Assembly (NCBI RefSeq): GCF_900625095.1 | Contig: NZ_LR130760.1 | Coordinates: 1,479,665-1,543,664 of the forward strand | Source of the DNA: Acinetobacter ihumii | GTDB taxonomy: Bacteria; Pseudomonadota; Gammaproteobacteria; Pseudomonadales; Moraxellaceae | Direction of reading: 5' to 3' | Length of the DNA stretch: 64,000 nucleotides | Part shown: piece by piece, positions 9,158 through 18,596 of the stretch | Layout: the number at the start of each line of letters is the position of its first letter | How positions within the stretch are numbered: position 1 is the stretch's first letter | Position numbers and translations under genes: made by a program | Notes under the pieces: generated by a model | Seen by the model: the letters and a program-made list of their open reading frames with translations, nothing else | Databases searched by the model: none | Told to the model about the DNA's origin: nothing

Positions 9158-10153
9158 ATGACCCAGTCTATTATCGAGCAACTCATTGAAGCGCATCTTG
9201 ATTTTTTAGATCAGACTTTCTCAGCGAGTGACACTATTCAAGTTGAATTTTCAGAGTTTTATCATTGGTTTAGAAAACAGCAATTAAAAGATCTGTGGTC
9301 ATATGAGCAAGTGTATAACCTGATTCAAACCCAGATTTTAGATACTGCCGCGAGTCCGTTCTTAATCGAACAAATTGCTGAACATATCCGTTTTGCTCTC
9401 ATTCACCCTAATAACGACAGCACTACGATTGAAGAGATTATTCCAGTCAGCACCATTGATCATATTGCACAATACATTGCCAGTAAAAGTGAACATCGTC
9501 ATGCCTTAATTAAGCGTATTACTAATAATCCGGCATTTTCTACGATGGTGACTCAACTTATCCAGCATTCGATTCAGGATTATATGGATAACTCTCTGAT
9601 GAATAAAAAAGTGCCGGGCGTTGGACGTTTTATGAAAATGGGAAAATCGGTACTGGAGTCTGTGACCGATTCAAATCTGGACGATACCATCGCGAATTAT
9701 CTTCAAAAGAATATTATTAAACTCAGTCAATTGAGCGAAACAGTGCTTAATCAACATTTTAATGATGAAAAACTGTATCAATTTCAAGCCAGCTTATGGC
9801 ATAAAATTAAAAAACTGCCTGTCAGTGCAGTACGTCATTATGTTGAAGTCAACGATTTACCCAAAACAGTTGGGTTAGGTCATGAGATTTGGGAACATAT
9901 CCGCCAGACCGATTATTTAAAACAACAAGTTCATGATGGTGTTTACGCATGGTATGCACGTAATCAGGAACGTTCTTTTGATTTATTACTTCGTGATTTA
10001 AATATTAATGAAGAGTTAATTCAGAATGAGTTGAATGATTTGTTAACACCGATTATTCAGCATATAGTGCATTCAGGTCAGTTACGTCAACGTGCGCGTT
10101 ATTATTTAGAAAAATTCTATTATTCTGAGCGGGTTAAAAATATTTTGAACTAA
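9158..10153 (+). CDS. Conserved-looking protein of unknown function, all-helical
   Basis: I do not recognise this 331-residue protein. It has no signal peptide and no clear membrane segment. It is rich in predicted amphipathic helix, with many Gln, Leu, Ile and His residues. A glycine-containing stretch in the middle (VPGVGRFMKMGKSV, about 150-163) breaks the helical pattern. It lies 27 bp downstream of the secreted hydrolase and is followed by a strong terminator, so the two form a likely two-gene unit. No function is proposed. Confidence 0.75.
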   Translation: MTQSIIEQLIEAHLDFLDQTFSASDTIQVEFSEFYHWFRKQQLKDLWSYEQVYNLIQTQILDTAASPFLIEQIAEHIRFALIHPNNDSTTIEEIIPVSTIDHIAQYIASKSEHRHALIKRITNNPAFSTMVTQLIQHSIQDYMDNSLMNKKVPGVGRFMKMGKSVLESVTDSNLDDTIANYLQKNIIKLSQLSETVLNQHFNDEKLYQFQASLWHKIKKLPVSAVRHYVEVNDLPKTVGLGHEIWEHIRQTDYLKQQVHDGVYAWYARNQERSFDLLLRDLNINEELIQNELNDLLTPIIQHIVHSGQLRQRARYYLEKFYYSERVKNILN

Positions 10154-10156
10154 TTG

Positions 10157-10180
10157 AAAAAGCCGCTAATGCGGCTTTTT
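10157..10180. terminator. Bidirectional rho-independent terminator
   Basis: AAAAAGCCGC / GCGGCTTTTT, a perfect 10-bp stem with a 4-nt loop. It lies between the convergent ends of the unknown 331-residue gene and the first TonB-dependent receptor. Confidence 0.85.
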
Positions 10181-10207
10181 CTTATATGCTTAAAATTTCT
10201 TTTGTAG

Positions 10208-12277
10208 TTAGAAATTCGCTACAAAACTGATGCCATAACGTCGACCATCAAGTAATTGATCACCATCCGCGTTTTCTGCTTTTTCATTCAGTAAGTTATA
10301 AACGCCAAATTTACCTTTTAAATTTTGTGTAAATTGATAGTTAAAACCTACATCTAAAAACTCATAACCGGGATTCGGATTAGACATGGAAGTACGGCTT
10401 AAATATGCAGAAGTTTCACTACGATAATGTAAACGTGACCAAATATTTAAAGCATCGTTAATATCATAGTCAACCGTTATATTAAACATGTGTTCAGGCA
10501 TTTCATTTAAAGGGCGACCTTTAAATTCTCCCGATTTAATCTCTGTATCCGTAAACGTATAGTTTGCACTTACAGTCATATATTCATTTATATCTGACTC
10601 GACTGTGGCTTCAATCCCTTTAAGTTCTGCTTTGTCAACGTTAATACGGTCACTAATAAAATAGAACGGTGTTGGACCTTCAGCACATTTCCATGCTGAA
10701 ACATTATTACGATTGGTTGTAGAGCCATCTGTATCTGTTTCACAGGTACGAACTTCTGTAATCTTGTCTTTAAATTGTGTGATATATCCTGTCAAAGAAG
10801 CACGAAGATAATCATTTTTCCAATTGATCCCTAATTCAGAAGAAATACTGCTTTCTGGATCAAGCTCTGGATTGGCACGAATAATACCACGCCCGGTAGG
10901 CGTTGGAGAGCCGCTACCACCTGTTACACTGTAAAATCCATCAGTAGCTGAACGAATATCAGGTTGCTTATAACCTGTTGAAACACCGCCTTTTACGTTT
11001 AGATTATCATTAAAACTATATACACCATACAAACGTGGTGAGACATTCCCTTTGTAGTTTTCATCATAATCATAACGTAGCCCACCAGTCAGATTAAAAC
11101 GATCAGTCATACTCCATGTGTCTTCAAGAAATACAGCAGCAGACCAACGTGTTAATTCACTAAAAGTCGGAATATTTGGATTTCGATTCGTGGCTTTGTC
11201 GTTCAATGACTCATCTTTATAGTAAGCACCAAATGATAAAATATGATTCGCCAGACTCCAATTCCATTGGTTATTGAATGTCCAAGTTTCCAGCTCAATT
11301 CCTTTGGTGTCTAATGTGGTATTTTCACGGTCTGGATTTCTGGAGTTTTCATATTGTAAATAGGTACTACTGTCTAAGTTGTCCGTATAACGACCTGTGT
11401 GGGTAATCGAATAAACATCACGGTAGTTACGTGAATATGAATCTGCTGCATTTGCAACAGGCTCTACCGTTTTTCCAACTGTGGATTCACTTTCTTGTTT
11501 AACGAAATTTGCATCCACAGCAAGGTCATGATCATCATTAATTAAATAGGTCAACCGGGTATTTAAACTTTCACGTTTATTACTACGAAAACCACCAACA
11601 TATTGATCTTCATCACGATCTTGTTTATTCACATTTAACTGTAAACCAAGTTTATTTGGAATAAGTGGTCCAGCTATATAAATTGAACCATTTTTAATAT
11701 CGCCTGCATCACCTTGATCCTGAATGACAGTACCTAATTCAACTGTACCCGTCCATTCATCACTGACTTTTTTGGTAATAATATTGATTACACCACCCAT
11801 TGCATCTGTACCATAAAGAGTAGATGCTGGACCACGAATAATTTCAATGCGTTCAATCGCTGCAATTGGCGGCAGAATATTTTTTTCAAAACCATTATCG
11901 TCGCCATTTGGGTTTACATCTTTAGAATATTGACGTTTGCCATTCACAAGAAACAATGTGTAATTTGAAGACATACCCCGAATACTGACAGTTTGTGCAG
12001 AACCCGAGCCAGAAATGACTACCCCAGGGGTATTTCTCAGAACGTCTGTAATGTCGTTATATTCACGCTTATTCAGTTCTTCACGACTAATCACGGTCAT
12101 GGATGCAGGGGCTTTCGATACGTCCTGCTCATAGCCTGTCGCGGTTACCACGATTGTTTCAAGTTTGGTTGCTTCAGTTGAAGCTGTAGTTGTAGAAACT
12201 GTTTGATCTGTTTCAGTATTCGCTACAGTCCCCATGCTTGCCAAAATAGATGCTGCTAAAAGTGAACGCCGAATCAT
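10208..12277 (-). CDS. TonB-dependent outer membrane receptor (FepA/CirA-like), copy 1
   Basis: Imports a ferric siderophore or similar ligand across the outer membrane using TonB energy. Features of the 689 residues: a signal peptide (about 1-20), a TonB-box-like segment (LETIVVTATG, 39-48), and a plug domain containing RGPASTLYGTDAMGGVINIITKK-type sequence. A beta-barrel follows, ending in an aromatic residue (VANF) as outer-membrane barrels do. The ligand cannot be assigned. A Fur-box-like site lies about 90 bp upstream. Its neighbour at 12.5-14.6 kb is a paralogue with the same plug architecture but a clearly diverged barrel. Confidence 0.9.
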   Translation of the reverse strand: MIRRSLLAASILASMGTVANTETDQTVSTTTASTEATKLETIVVTATGYEQDVSKAPASMTVISREELNKREYNDITDVLRNTPGVVISGSGSAQTVSIRGMSSNYTLFLVNGKRQYSKDVNPNGDDNGFEKNILPPIAAIERIEIIRGPASTLYGTDAMGGVINIITKKVSDEWTGTVELGTVIQDQGDAGDIKNGSIYIAGPLIPNKLGLQLNVNKQDRDEDQYVGGFRSNKRESLNTRLTYLINDDHDLAVDANFVKQESESTVGKTVEPVANAADSYSRNYRDVYSITHTGRYTDNLDSSTYLQYENSRNPDRENTTLDTKGIELETWTFNNQWNWSLANHILSFGAYYKDESLNDKATNRNPNIPTFSELTRWSAAVFLEDTWSMTDRFNLTGGLRYDYDENYKGNVSPRLYGVYSFNDNLNVKGGVSTGYKQPDIRSATDGFYSVTGGSGSPTPTGRGIIRANPELDPESSISSELGINWKNDYLRASLTGYITQFKDKITEVRTCETDTDGSTTNRNNVSAWKCAEGPTPFYFISDRINVDKAELKGIEATVESDINEYMTVSANYTFTDTEIKSGEFKGRPLNEMPEHMFNITVDYDINDALNIWSRLHYRSETSAYLSRTSMSNPNPGYEFLDVGFNYQFTQNLKGKFGVYNLLNEKAENADGDQLLDGRRYGISFVANF

Positions 12278-12362
12278 TCCCCACCCCTTATATGATTTCT
12301 TAAAAACTTAAAATAAGCTTAAAACTTGCAGGCATTCTATCAGCTAATCAGTAAATTTCAAT

Positions 12363-12381
12363 ATAAATGAGAACTATTATT
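12363..12381. promoter_or_regulatory. Fur-box-like site upstream of receptor copy 1
   Basis: ATAAATGAGAACTATTATT matches 12 of 19 positions of the Fur consensus GATAATGATAATCATTATC by my alignment. It lies just upstream of a TonB-dependent receptor, where iron control is expected. Confidence 0.5.
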
Positions 12382-12427
12382 ATTAATTTTTTAATTAAGA
12401 AATGCATTATTTAGATTTATTAACAAA

Positions 12428-12450
12428 AAAAGACGCATTGAGCGTCTTTT
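12428..12450 (-). terminator. Rho-independent terminator of receptor copy 2
   Basis: AAAAGACGC / GCGTCTTTT, a perfect 9-bp stem with a 5-nt loop. It lies just after the stop codon of the second receptor, and its minus strand ends in a T-run. Confidence 0.8.
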
Positions 12451-12466
12451 AAATGTTTATTTTATT

Positions 12467-14617
12467 CTAAAATCGATATGTCATGCCCACAAATGCAGAT
12501 TGTCCTTCCAGATAATAATTGGATGTACTGCGTGCAAGCTTTTTATTTAAGAGGTTATTGATTCCTGCACGAATAGTAATGTCATCATTGACATCATAAT
12601 TTGTTGCCAGTCCAAACACAGTATGTGCTTTTTGCAATGTAGTGTCTTGAGTTACATTGGTAGTATATTGCTTACCCACATACTCTGCCAATAAATTTAC
12701 AGACCAAGCATCATTTACCAGATAATCCAAAGAAGATGTTGCGGTTAATTCAGGTGTATTAATTAAAGCTGCACCTGTATCCAAATTTTTTGCTTCAAAA
12801 AAGTAAGTTGCACTATTGGTCCATTTCAGTTGATCTGTTACAGGAATGGCTGCACTAAACTCTAAACCTTCAGTTCTGGCTTTTTGAACATTTTGTAATT
12901 GTGTCCACCAAACATTATTAAATCGACCTAAAGCCGCATATTCAATTTTATTTTCAAAATCAGTATAGAAGTAGGTTAAATTGATATCTGTACCAAAGCC
13001 AGTATAGTTCACCCCAATTTCATAATTTGTACTTTCTTCAGGTTTTAAATCAGCATTACCCGCCATATAACAACCACCAGAAACATAGCCCATTGAAGTT
13101 AAAGAAGTACAACCATTGCCACCTGAACGGGTTGCAGCACCTGCGGTACTTTCTTTAATGGTGGGTGCTCTAAATCCACTAGCGACTCCACCTTTAATGG
13201 TCCAGTCTTCAGTCGGTAAATACACCAAATAAGCACGTGGACTATTATGATCACCAAATTTCTCATCATGATCATAACGATTACCTAAGGTTAACTTAAA
13301 TTTTTCATTCAAATCTAAAGTATCTTCTATAAAAATAGCCCATGTTTTGCCTTCAAGTTTAGAAGTACCTGCATAATCAGCACCATCATAACTTGGCACC
13401 ACATTTCCATTTGCATCTTTAATAGGTGTTCCAATCGTATCTGTATTATTAAGTTCTGAACGACGCCATTGTCCTCCCACTGTCAACTTATTAGGTACAA
13501 CCAACTGAAAAGGAATATTGACCTGACCTTCAGCAATCGTCTCATTGGATTTGGCGGTTAAACCATCTCCAGATTGATCATAATCATTATAATAAGCAGA
13601 AAGCTTTGAGGTAATATCGTTTACCCATTTGCCATCCCATGAAGCAACATAACCTTGTTTTTCTAATTTACTTGCACCCCAACTCTGCTCAGTATTTTGC
13701 CCCGTAACAGCCTCAGTCGCGCCATTTAATGTTGTTACACCTTCTGCTTTTAAATTTTTCTCTACGCCATAGGTTGCTTCAAGAGAAAGATCATGTTGAT
13801 CATTAATTCTAATATTAAGTTGTGAGCCAAAGTTATTATTTATATAACCCGTTGAACCTTCTGTATTATTTAAATTGGCATCACCGCCTCGAGGTGGAGT
13901 GATGATCGTATAACCTTTGTCTGATTCACGGCGAATCTGACTGGCATTTAAACGTAATCCTACATGATCTGCCAATGGCCCACTAACGACTGCTCCAGTT
14001 TGAAAGGTACGGCCTTTATCTCCAGATGTAGTCGGTTGTGTATAGTTATAAGTTGTACTTCCCGTCCAGTGATCCTGAATCTTTTTGGTAATAATGTTAA
14101 TAACACCGCCCATCGCATCTGAACCGTAAAGCGATGACATTGGACCACGAACCACTTCAATTCGCTCAATCATATCAGGGGTGATCCAGTTTAAATCTTG
14201 TCGTCCTAAGTCTGGTCGATAATTCGTATCACGTGATGAACCAATACGTTTTCCATCAATCAGGATAAGGGTGTAGTTATCTGGCAAACCACGTAATTTT
14301 ATTTTTGAACCATCCCCATTTGTGCTTAATCCTCCTGTAACACCGGGTACGCGCTTGAGTACATCCGCTAAAGTTGAAACAGGACGTTTTTCAATATCTT
14401 CGGATGTAATAATTGAAATCGATGCAGGTGCTTCCTTGAGATCAACTGCCTGACCACTGGCCGTCAACACAATTTTTTCTAGCTTGGTTGAATCTGTCAC
14501 TGATGCATTTTGTTCAGTACTGACAATTTCTTCATTTGCGGCATGTGCCATAGAAAGCATGGTTGCTGCAACCGCAGCAGAGAGAATGTTACGTAATATA
14601 GGTTGAGACATGTTCAT
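12467..14617 (-). CDS. TonB-dependent outer membrane receptor (FepA/CirA-like), copy 2
   Basis: 716 residues with a signal peptide (about 1-26, ending MAHA), a TonB-box-like LEKIVLTASG (45-54), a plug with RGPMSSLYGSDAMGG, and a barrel ending in GMTYRF. It shares the plug plan of the neighbouring receptor. The barrel regions differ, so it probably takes a different ligand; which one is unknown. A very good Fur box lies about 80 bp upstream of the start. The separate terminator and separate Fur site indicate that the two receptors are independent transcription units. Confidence 0.9.
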   Translation of the reverse strand: MNMSQPILRNILSAAVAATMLSMAHAANEEIVSTEQNASVTDSTKLEKIVLTASGQAVDLKEAPASISIITSEDIEKRPVSTLADVLKRVPGVTGGLSTNGDGSKIKLRGLPDNYTLILIDGKRIGSSRDTNYRPDLGRQDLNWITPDMIERIEVVRGPMSSLYGSDAMGGVINIITKKIQDHWTGSTTYNYTQPTTSGDKGRTFQTGAVVSGPLADHVGLRLNASQIRRESDKGYTIITPPRGGDANLNNTEGSTGYINNNFGSQLNIRINDQHDLSLEATYGVEKNLKAEGVTTLNGATEAVTGQNTEQSWGASKLEKQGYVASWDGKWVNDITSKLSAYYNDYDQSGDGLTAKSNETIAEGQVNIPFQLVVPNKLTVGGQWRRSELNNTDTIGTPIKDANGNVVPSYDGADYAGTSKLEGKTWAIFIEDTLDLNEKFKLTLGNRYDHDEKFGDHNSPRAYLVYLPTEDWTIKGGVASGFRAPTIKESTAGAATRSGGNGCTSLTSMGYVSGGCYMAGNADLKPEESTNYEIGVNYTGFGTDINLTYFYTDFENKIEYAALGRFNNVWWTQLQNVQKARTEGLEFSAAIPVTDQLKWTNSATYFFEAKNLDTGAALINTPELTATSSLDYLVNDAWSVNLLAEYVGKQYTTNVTQDTTLQKAHTVFGLATNYDVNDDITIRAGINNLLNKKLARSTSNYYLEGQSAFVGMTYRF

Positions 14618-14695
14618 CCCCTATTTTTAAGAAATATTAAAAGAAGCTTAAAAAAACGATAGCATTGTAACAATATACATATAAAAAACAATACT

Positions 14696-14714
14696 AATGA
14701 TAATAATTATCATT
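14696..14714. promoter_or_regulatory. Fur box upstream of receptor copy 2
   Basis: AATGATAATAATTATCATT is a perfect 9-1-9 inverted repeat containing the GATAAT-n-ATTATC core of the Fur consensus. It lies between receptor copy 2 and the end of nfuA and most likely controls the receptor. Confidence 0.85.
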
Positions 14715-14742
14715 ATTTTCTTCTATTTGTTTTAAAATTATT

Positions 14743-14770
14743 CCAAAAAAAAGCCTCTATAAAGAGGCTT
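14743..14770 (-). terminator. Rho-independent terminator of nfuA
   Basis: AAGCCTCT / AGAGGCTT stem with a 4-nt loop, followed on the minus strand by a run of eight T. It lies 18 bp after the nfuA stop. Confidence 0.8.
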
Positions 14771-14788
14771 GATAGATCAATATTTGAA

Positions 14789-15427
14789 TTATTTAAAATA
14801 CGCGCCTTCTGCCTGAGTATGGTCTGTCTGATCCACAACACGTTGTAATTCAGGAATATTTTCACGTAAAGTGGTTTCAACACCTTGTTTCAAAGTGACA
14901 TCAATTGCTGAACAACCTTGACAACCACCACCGAATTTTAACACTGCAGTCAGGCCATGCTCAGGATCATCCCGAACTTCAACCAAAGCACAGTTTCCGC
15001 CATGTCCAGCTAAACCCGGATTAATTTCAGACTGAAGAATATAAGTAATGCGTTCTTCTATCGATGCATCTGGTCCGACACGTGGCACCTTGGAATTTGG
15101 CGCACGAAAAGTCAATTGACCGCCAAAACGGTCTTTATTGTAATCAATCACAGCATCCAGTAAATATGGAATGGAGGGTTGATCGATATAGGCAGGAAAT
15201 TCTGGATAATCCTGTTTGTAATCAGTGGCTACCACTTCATCTGGTGCACTGTATGCCATGCAACACTCAGCACGTGGTGTACCCGGATGTTCAACAAAGA
15301 TACGCACACCTATTCCCGGCGTATTTTGTTTGTCCAGAAGATCACTTAAATACTCTTGTGCAGATGGTGTAATCAAAAGGTTTGGAATTTCTTCTGCAAC
15401 TAAAGTGCTCGTGTTCTCAGTCGACAT
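14789..15427 (-). CDS. nfuA: Iron-sulfur cluster carrier NfuA
   Basis: Delivers 4Fe-4S clusters to target enzymes, especially under iron or oxidative stress. The 212-residue protein has an N-terminal degenerate A-type carrier domain and a C-terminal Nfu domain. The cluster-binding motif is GGCQGCSAID (Cys169 and Cys172). The frame opens at a TTG, but ATG at 15427 is chosen because GAGG lies 9 bp upstream of it. Its position beside two putatively Fur-controlled receptors fits an iron-related neighbourhood. No Fur site was seen directly upstream of nfuA. Confidence 0.93.
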   Translation of the reverse strand: MSTENTSTLVAEEIPNLLITPSAQEYLSDLLDKQNTPGIGVRIFVEHPGTPRAECCMAYSAPDEVVATDYKQDYPEFPAYIDQPSIPYLLDAVIDYNKDRFGGQLTFRAPNSKVPRVGPDASIEERITYILQSEINPGLAGHGGNCALVEVRDDPEHGLTAVLKFGGGCQGCSAIDVTLKQGVETTLRENIPELQRVVDQTDHTQAEGAYFK

Positions 15428-15587
15428 AATCATCATCCTCAAGCTGAAGGGCTTATTTTAACTGAAGATGCGGCAGAATTAAAAAAAATCAACCAAAATT
15501 GTCGGATTTATTCGCACTAAAATGTGTCTTCCTTTGTTTTTAATGGCATTATGACGTTTAATTTGAATATTGTTGATTATTTTGCCT

Positions 15588-16205
15588 ATGTTGCATTTAC
15601 CCTTTAGTCATACGATTATCCTGATTGCGATTACCGTCATTGTCTCTTTACTTGCTTTTTCTAATCAGACGCTCATGAATCGTCTGATTTTCTGGCCACC
15701 AGCCATGCAGCGAGGTCAATATGATCGGTTTATCACCCATGGTTTTGTTCATGCTGATGGTACGCATTTACTGTTTAACATGATCACCTTATTCTTTTTT
15801 GGTAGTGTCATCGAAAGTTTCTACCGTCAATATTTTTATGATCTTGGTTTTGTCTTGTTTTATCTGGGTGGGCTTATTTTTGCTATTTTGCCGAGTTATC
15901 TCAAACATAAAAATGATACTCGATGGGCAAGTCTCGGAGCATCTGGTGCGGTTTCAGCTGTTTTATTTGCTTATATTTTATTTGAACCTTGGAAATTAAT
16001 TTTTGTGTTTTTTATTCCAGTGCCTGCCATCATTTTTGCAGTGTTATATGTCGGCTATAGTATTTGGTCAGGTAAACGGGGCAATAGTAATATTAATCAT
16101 AGTGCACATTTGTGGGGGGCTGCCTACGGTATTGTGATGACGCTTATTCTTGAACCAAGTTTAATTGCGCACTTCTTCAGTAAGTTGACTCAATTGCCGT
16201 TCTAA
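15588..16205 (+). CDS. Rhomboid family intramembrane serine protease, second copy
   Basis: 205 residues from ATG at 15588, with a six-helix membrane core. The catalytic pair is the serine of GASGAVSA (Ser119) and a histidine in NINHSAHLWGAA (His174 most likely). The HxxxN of helix 2 is His60/Asn64. It lacks the extra C-terminal helix of the first rhomboid. The frame extends 18 bp further to a TTG, and no clear ribosome site decides the start. It is divergent from nfuA and followed by a UUCG-loop terminator. Confidence 0.87.
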   Translation: MLHLPFSHTIILIAITVIVSLLAFSNQTLMNRLIFWPPAMQRGQYDRFITHGFVHADGTHLLFNMITLFFFGSVIESFYRQYFYDLGFVLFYLGGLIFAILPSYLKHKNDTRWASLGASGAVSAVLFAYILFEPWKLIFVFFIPVPAIIFAVLYVGYSIWSGKRGNSNINHSAHLWGAAYGIVMTLILEPSLIAHFFSKLTQLPF

Positions 16206-16223
16206 TTCAGCTTATGGTTTTGC

Positions 16224-16352
16224 TTAAAGCTCTTCGGAGCTTTTTTTATGCCTGATATTTAACTCGAGATTACAGATAGCTTCATTATATTCTTTATCAA
16301 TTTCAATATTAGTCTTGATAATGAGATCAGATAAATCTGTAAACCCATTTCA
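16224..16352 (-). pseudogene. Possible gene remnant
   Basis: In an otherwise empty stretch the minus strand holds an open frame with protein-like composition (reading GFTDLSDLIIKTNIEIDKE, then NEAICNLELN). It has no start codon and is interrupted upstream by a stop. An adjacent frame carries EHDLYEMG just before it, as expected of a frameshifted relic. The family is not recognised, and chance cannot be excluded at this length. Confidence 0.25.
16226..16246 (+). terminator. Rho-independent terminator with UUCG tetraloop
   Basis: AAAGCTC-TTCG-GAGCTTT followed by a T-run, 20 bp after the second rhomboid gene. The TTCG loop closed by C-G is a classic stable tetraloop. Confidence 0.85.
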
Positions 16353-16453
16353 TAAAGATCATGTTCTTCTATTCATTTTTTCGATTGACGATCACTCTCC
16401 AAATTTAACGCTTTCTTGCAATTTTGGTAGTTAATGCCACTCTGCAAAGCAAG

Positions 16454-16482
16454 TTGGCATAGATAATGTTTACATCTGTATA
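16454..16482 (+). promoter_or_regulatory. Putative sigma-70 promoter of the 510-residue gene
   Basis: TTGGCA and TGTATA separated by 17 bp, about 30 bp before the start codon at 16511. The -35 is good and the -10 moderate. Confidence 0.45.
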
Positions 16483-16510
16483 TTAATTTCTTTAAAAATG
16501 AGGTTGTGGC

Positions 16511-18043
16511 ATGTCCAGTTCGATTGAAGGTTTACAGTTTCCCGTTAATCCTGCAACTCAAAAGCCGAGTACGTCACAGACTGGGAAAGCAATTATTTCA
16601 GAAGCATTATCACTGGTTGATCATAAGATTTCTCAACAAGCATCCAAGGAAAAGGACTGGCGCAAAAATTATCCAGTTTACTTTAAAGCTTTGGTCGAAC
16701 ATGGTATCGCCACAACAAGCAATCCCATTCATATTGCCAAACAAGGTCTACATAAAGCGCATCATAGCTTTGAGTTTTACCGAAATGGTGAACAATATTT
16801 ACTAAAAGATGTGATTCAGGTCCCTGATATCGCTGAATTTAATACTGTAATTTTAAAAGGTGAAAGTCAGGATCACCCAGAATGGTATGTGCCTTATCAT
16901 GGTAAAAATTTAAAAGGACAAGCTTTACTAGATCAAATTCAAGACTGGGAACAACGCGGCATCATAGAACCTAGTCATGCACAAGCATTAAGAGCAGCGC
17001 AAGCACATCCTGAATGGTTTGATTTATCTGACCGCACCATGGTGTTATTTGGTGCAGCATCCGAAGCTGGGCCGCTACCATGGCTGGCAAAATGGAAAGC
17101 CAATATTGTGGCGGTAGACTTACCCAATGCCAATGTCTGGAACAAAATTTTAACCCTGATTCAGCAAGGGAACGCAACCCTGATTGCACCTAGTCTCGAA
17201 AGTATTAACGAAACCACGCCATCTTATGAACTAAAAAACAAACTAGGAGCCAATTTGCTCACACAGCTACCCGAAATTGCAGAATGGCTGATCAAATTTG
17301 AGCAAAGTCTGGATTTAGCCGCCATTGCTTATCTGGATGGTGAAAAACACGTTCGCGTTTCAATGGCAATGGATACAATCATGCGTTTGGTGAGTGAACG
17401 TAAGCCCAATACCAGTCTGATGTTTATGTGTACGCCTACCGATGTCTACGCTGTTCCCAAAGAAGTGGTTGAAGCCGCCCATGAGAAATTTCTGGAACGT
17501 TCAAAGTTACAAAAACTCATGACCAAAGGCATTTCAGGTTTATCGTTCAAACATTTTTTTAAAGCGAGCGAACAACGTTTAATTCATTCCGATAATGGCA
17601 AGCAATATGGAATTGCCGATTGTCTGGTTATAGAACAAGGACCAAATTATGCTTTAGCCAAACGTGTTCAACAATGGCGTGCAACTTTGGCTCGTCATCA
17701 AGGCCAAAAAGTCAGTATTAACATTGCTCCGTCAACCACCACGCATTCTGTGACGAAAAATCCGTTATTAAAAGCAGCCTTTAACGGTGCAGATTTGTTT
17801 GATGTTGAATCCTTTAGTCCTGAAACGACCAATGCAATTATGGCAGCGCTGTGGGTACATGATTTAAGAAACGATTTATCGGTTGCCAACCCTGAAACCG
17901 AGCTTGAACATCCTTTAGAGCTAATGATGGAAGGTGCAAATCATGGCGGATTATGGCGAGTTGCTTATCTTGCCCGTAGTGCCTTGCCATTTGCAGCACT
18001 ATATGGCTTAGTTCGAGACAAAATTCCTTTGAAAAAAGGATAA
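16511..18043 (+). CDS. Uncharacterised protein with Rossmann-like nucleotide-binding segment
   Basis: 510 residues, soluble, with no signal peptide. Residues 175-205 (RTMVLFGAASEAGP, then KANIVAVDL) look like a beta strand, a glycine-containing loop and a second strand ending in an acidic residue, as in dinucleotide-binding folds. The rest is not recognised. A hydrophobic C-terminal stretch (LPFAALYGLV) may pack against a membrane. ATG at 16511 has GAGG 7 bp upstream, a good ribosome site. It stands alone between a terminator and a 145-bp gap. I do not assign an enzyme activity. Confidence 0.75.
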   Translation: MSSSIEGLQFPVNPATQKPSTSQTGKAIISEALSLVDHKISQQASKEKDWRKNYPVYFKALVEHGIATTSNPIHIAKQGLHKAHHSFEFYRNGEQYLLKDVIQVPDIAEFNTVILKGESQDHPEWYVPYHGKNLKGQALLDQIQDWEQRGIIEPSHAQALRAAQAHPEWFDLSDRTMVLFGAASEAGPLPWLAKWKANIVAVDLPNANVWNKILTLIQQGNATLIAPSLESINETTPSYELKNKLGANLLTQLPEIAEWLIKFEQSLDLAAIAYLDGEKHVRVSMAMDTIMRLVSERKPNTSLMFMCTPTDVYAVPKEVVEAAHEKFLERSKLQKLMTKGISGLSFKHFFKASEQRLIHSDNGKQYGIADCLVIEQGPNYALAKRVQQWRATLARHQGQKVSINIAPSTTTHSVTKNPLLKAAFNGADLFDVESFSPETTNAIMAALWVHDLRNDLSVANPETELEHPLELMMEGANHGGLWRVAYLARSALPFAALYGLVRDKIPLKKG

Positions 18044-18188
18044 AAAATATGGCTTGAAACGCCAAGATCGATCAATAAAGACTTGTTAAATTAATTTTGA
18101 ATAGAAAGTGACCGTTCATATGACCGTTTGGCATCGTGCAGTCACTTTACTTTCCAGGATTTATTTTGTTTAAAACAGTCTGATTATT

Positions 18189-18557
18189 ATGAACACTCTC
18201 AAAAAGACAGTGGTCGTTTTGGCAACTATTGCCAGTCTTATCTCTCCCTGCTATGCCGCATCGACATGTGCTCACAAGAAGCAGGAGCTACAATCTCAAC
18301 TGAGCTACGCTGAAAAATATGCGAGTCGTTATCGCGTTGCAGGTTTAAAACATGCCATTCAAAACGTTGATCGTTATTGTCGTGACGATGATTCATCCCA
18401 AATAATGTTGCAGCTTAAAACAGAGCAAAAAATTGAAAAATTAAAAACGGATCTGGCAGGTGTTGAACGACAACAAGATCAGGAGAAAATCATCAAGAAA
18501 CAAAGAGAGCTGAATCAGGTCATATATGAACTCAAACAGATTCAAATCAATAGTTGA
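18189..18557 (+). CDS. DUF1090 family periplasmic protein (YqjC-like)
   Basis: 122 residues with a clear signal peptide (about 1-23, ending CYAA). The mature part begins with a cysteine-containing stretch (STCAHKKQELQSQL) and then is highly charged and coiled-coil-like, with repeated Lys, Glu and Gln. Two cysteines (STCAHK, DRYCRDD) sit where the DUF1090 family has a conserved pair. The function of the family is not established. It ends before a shared bidirectional terminator. Confidence 0.8.
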   Translation: MNTLKKTVVVLATIASLISPCYAASTCAHKKQELQSQLSYAEKYASRYRVAGLKHAIQNVDRYCRDDDSSQIMLQLKTEQKIEKLKTDLAGVERQQDQEKIIKKQRELNQVIYELKQIQINS

Positions 18558-18596
18558 TATGCTTTTATGACCTAGAGTGAATCAGAAACAGCTCAT

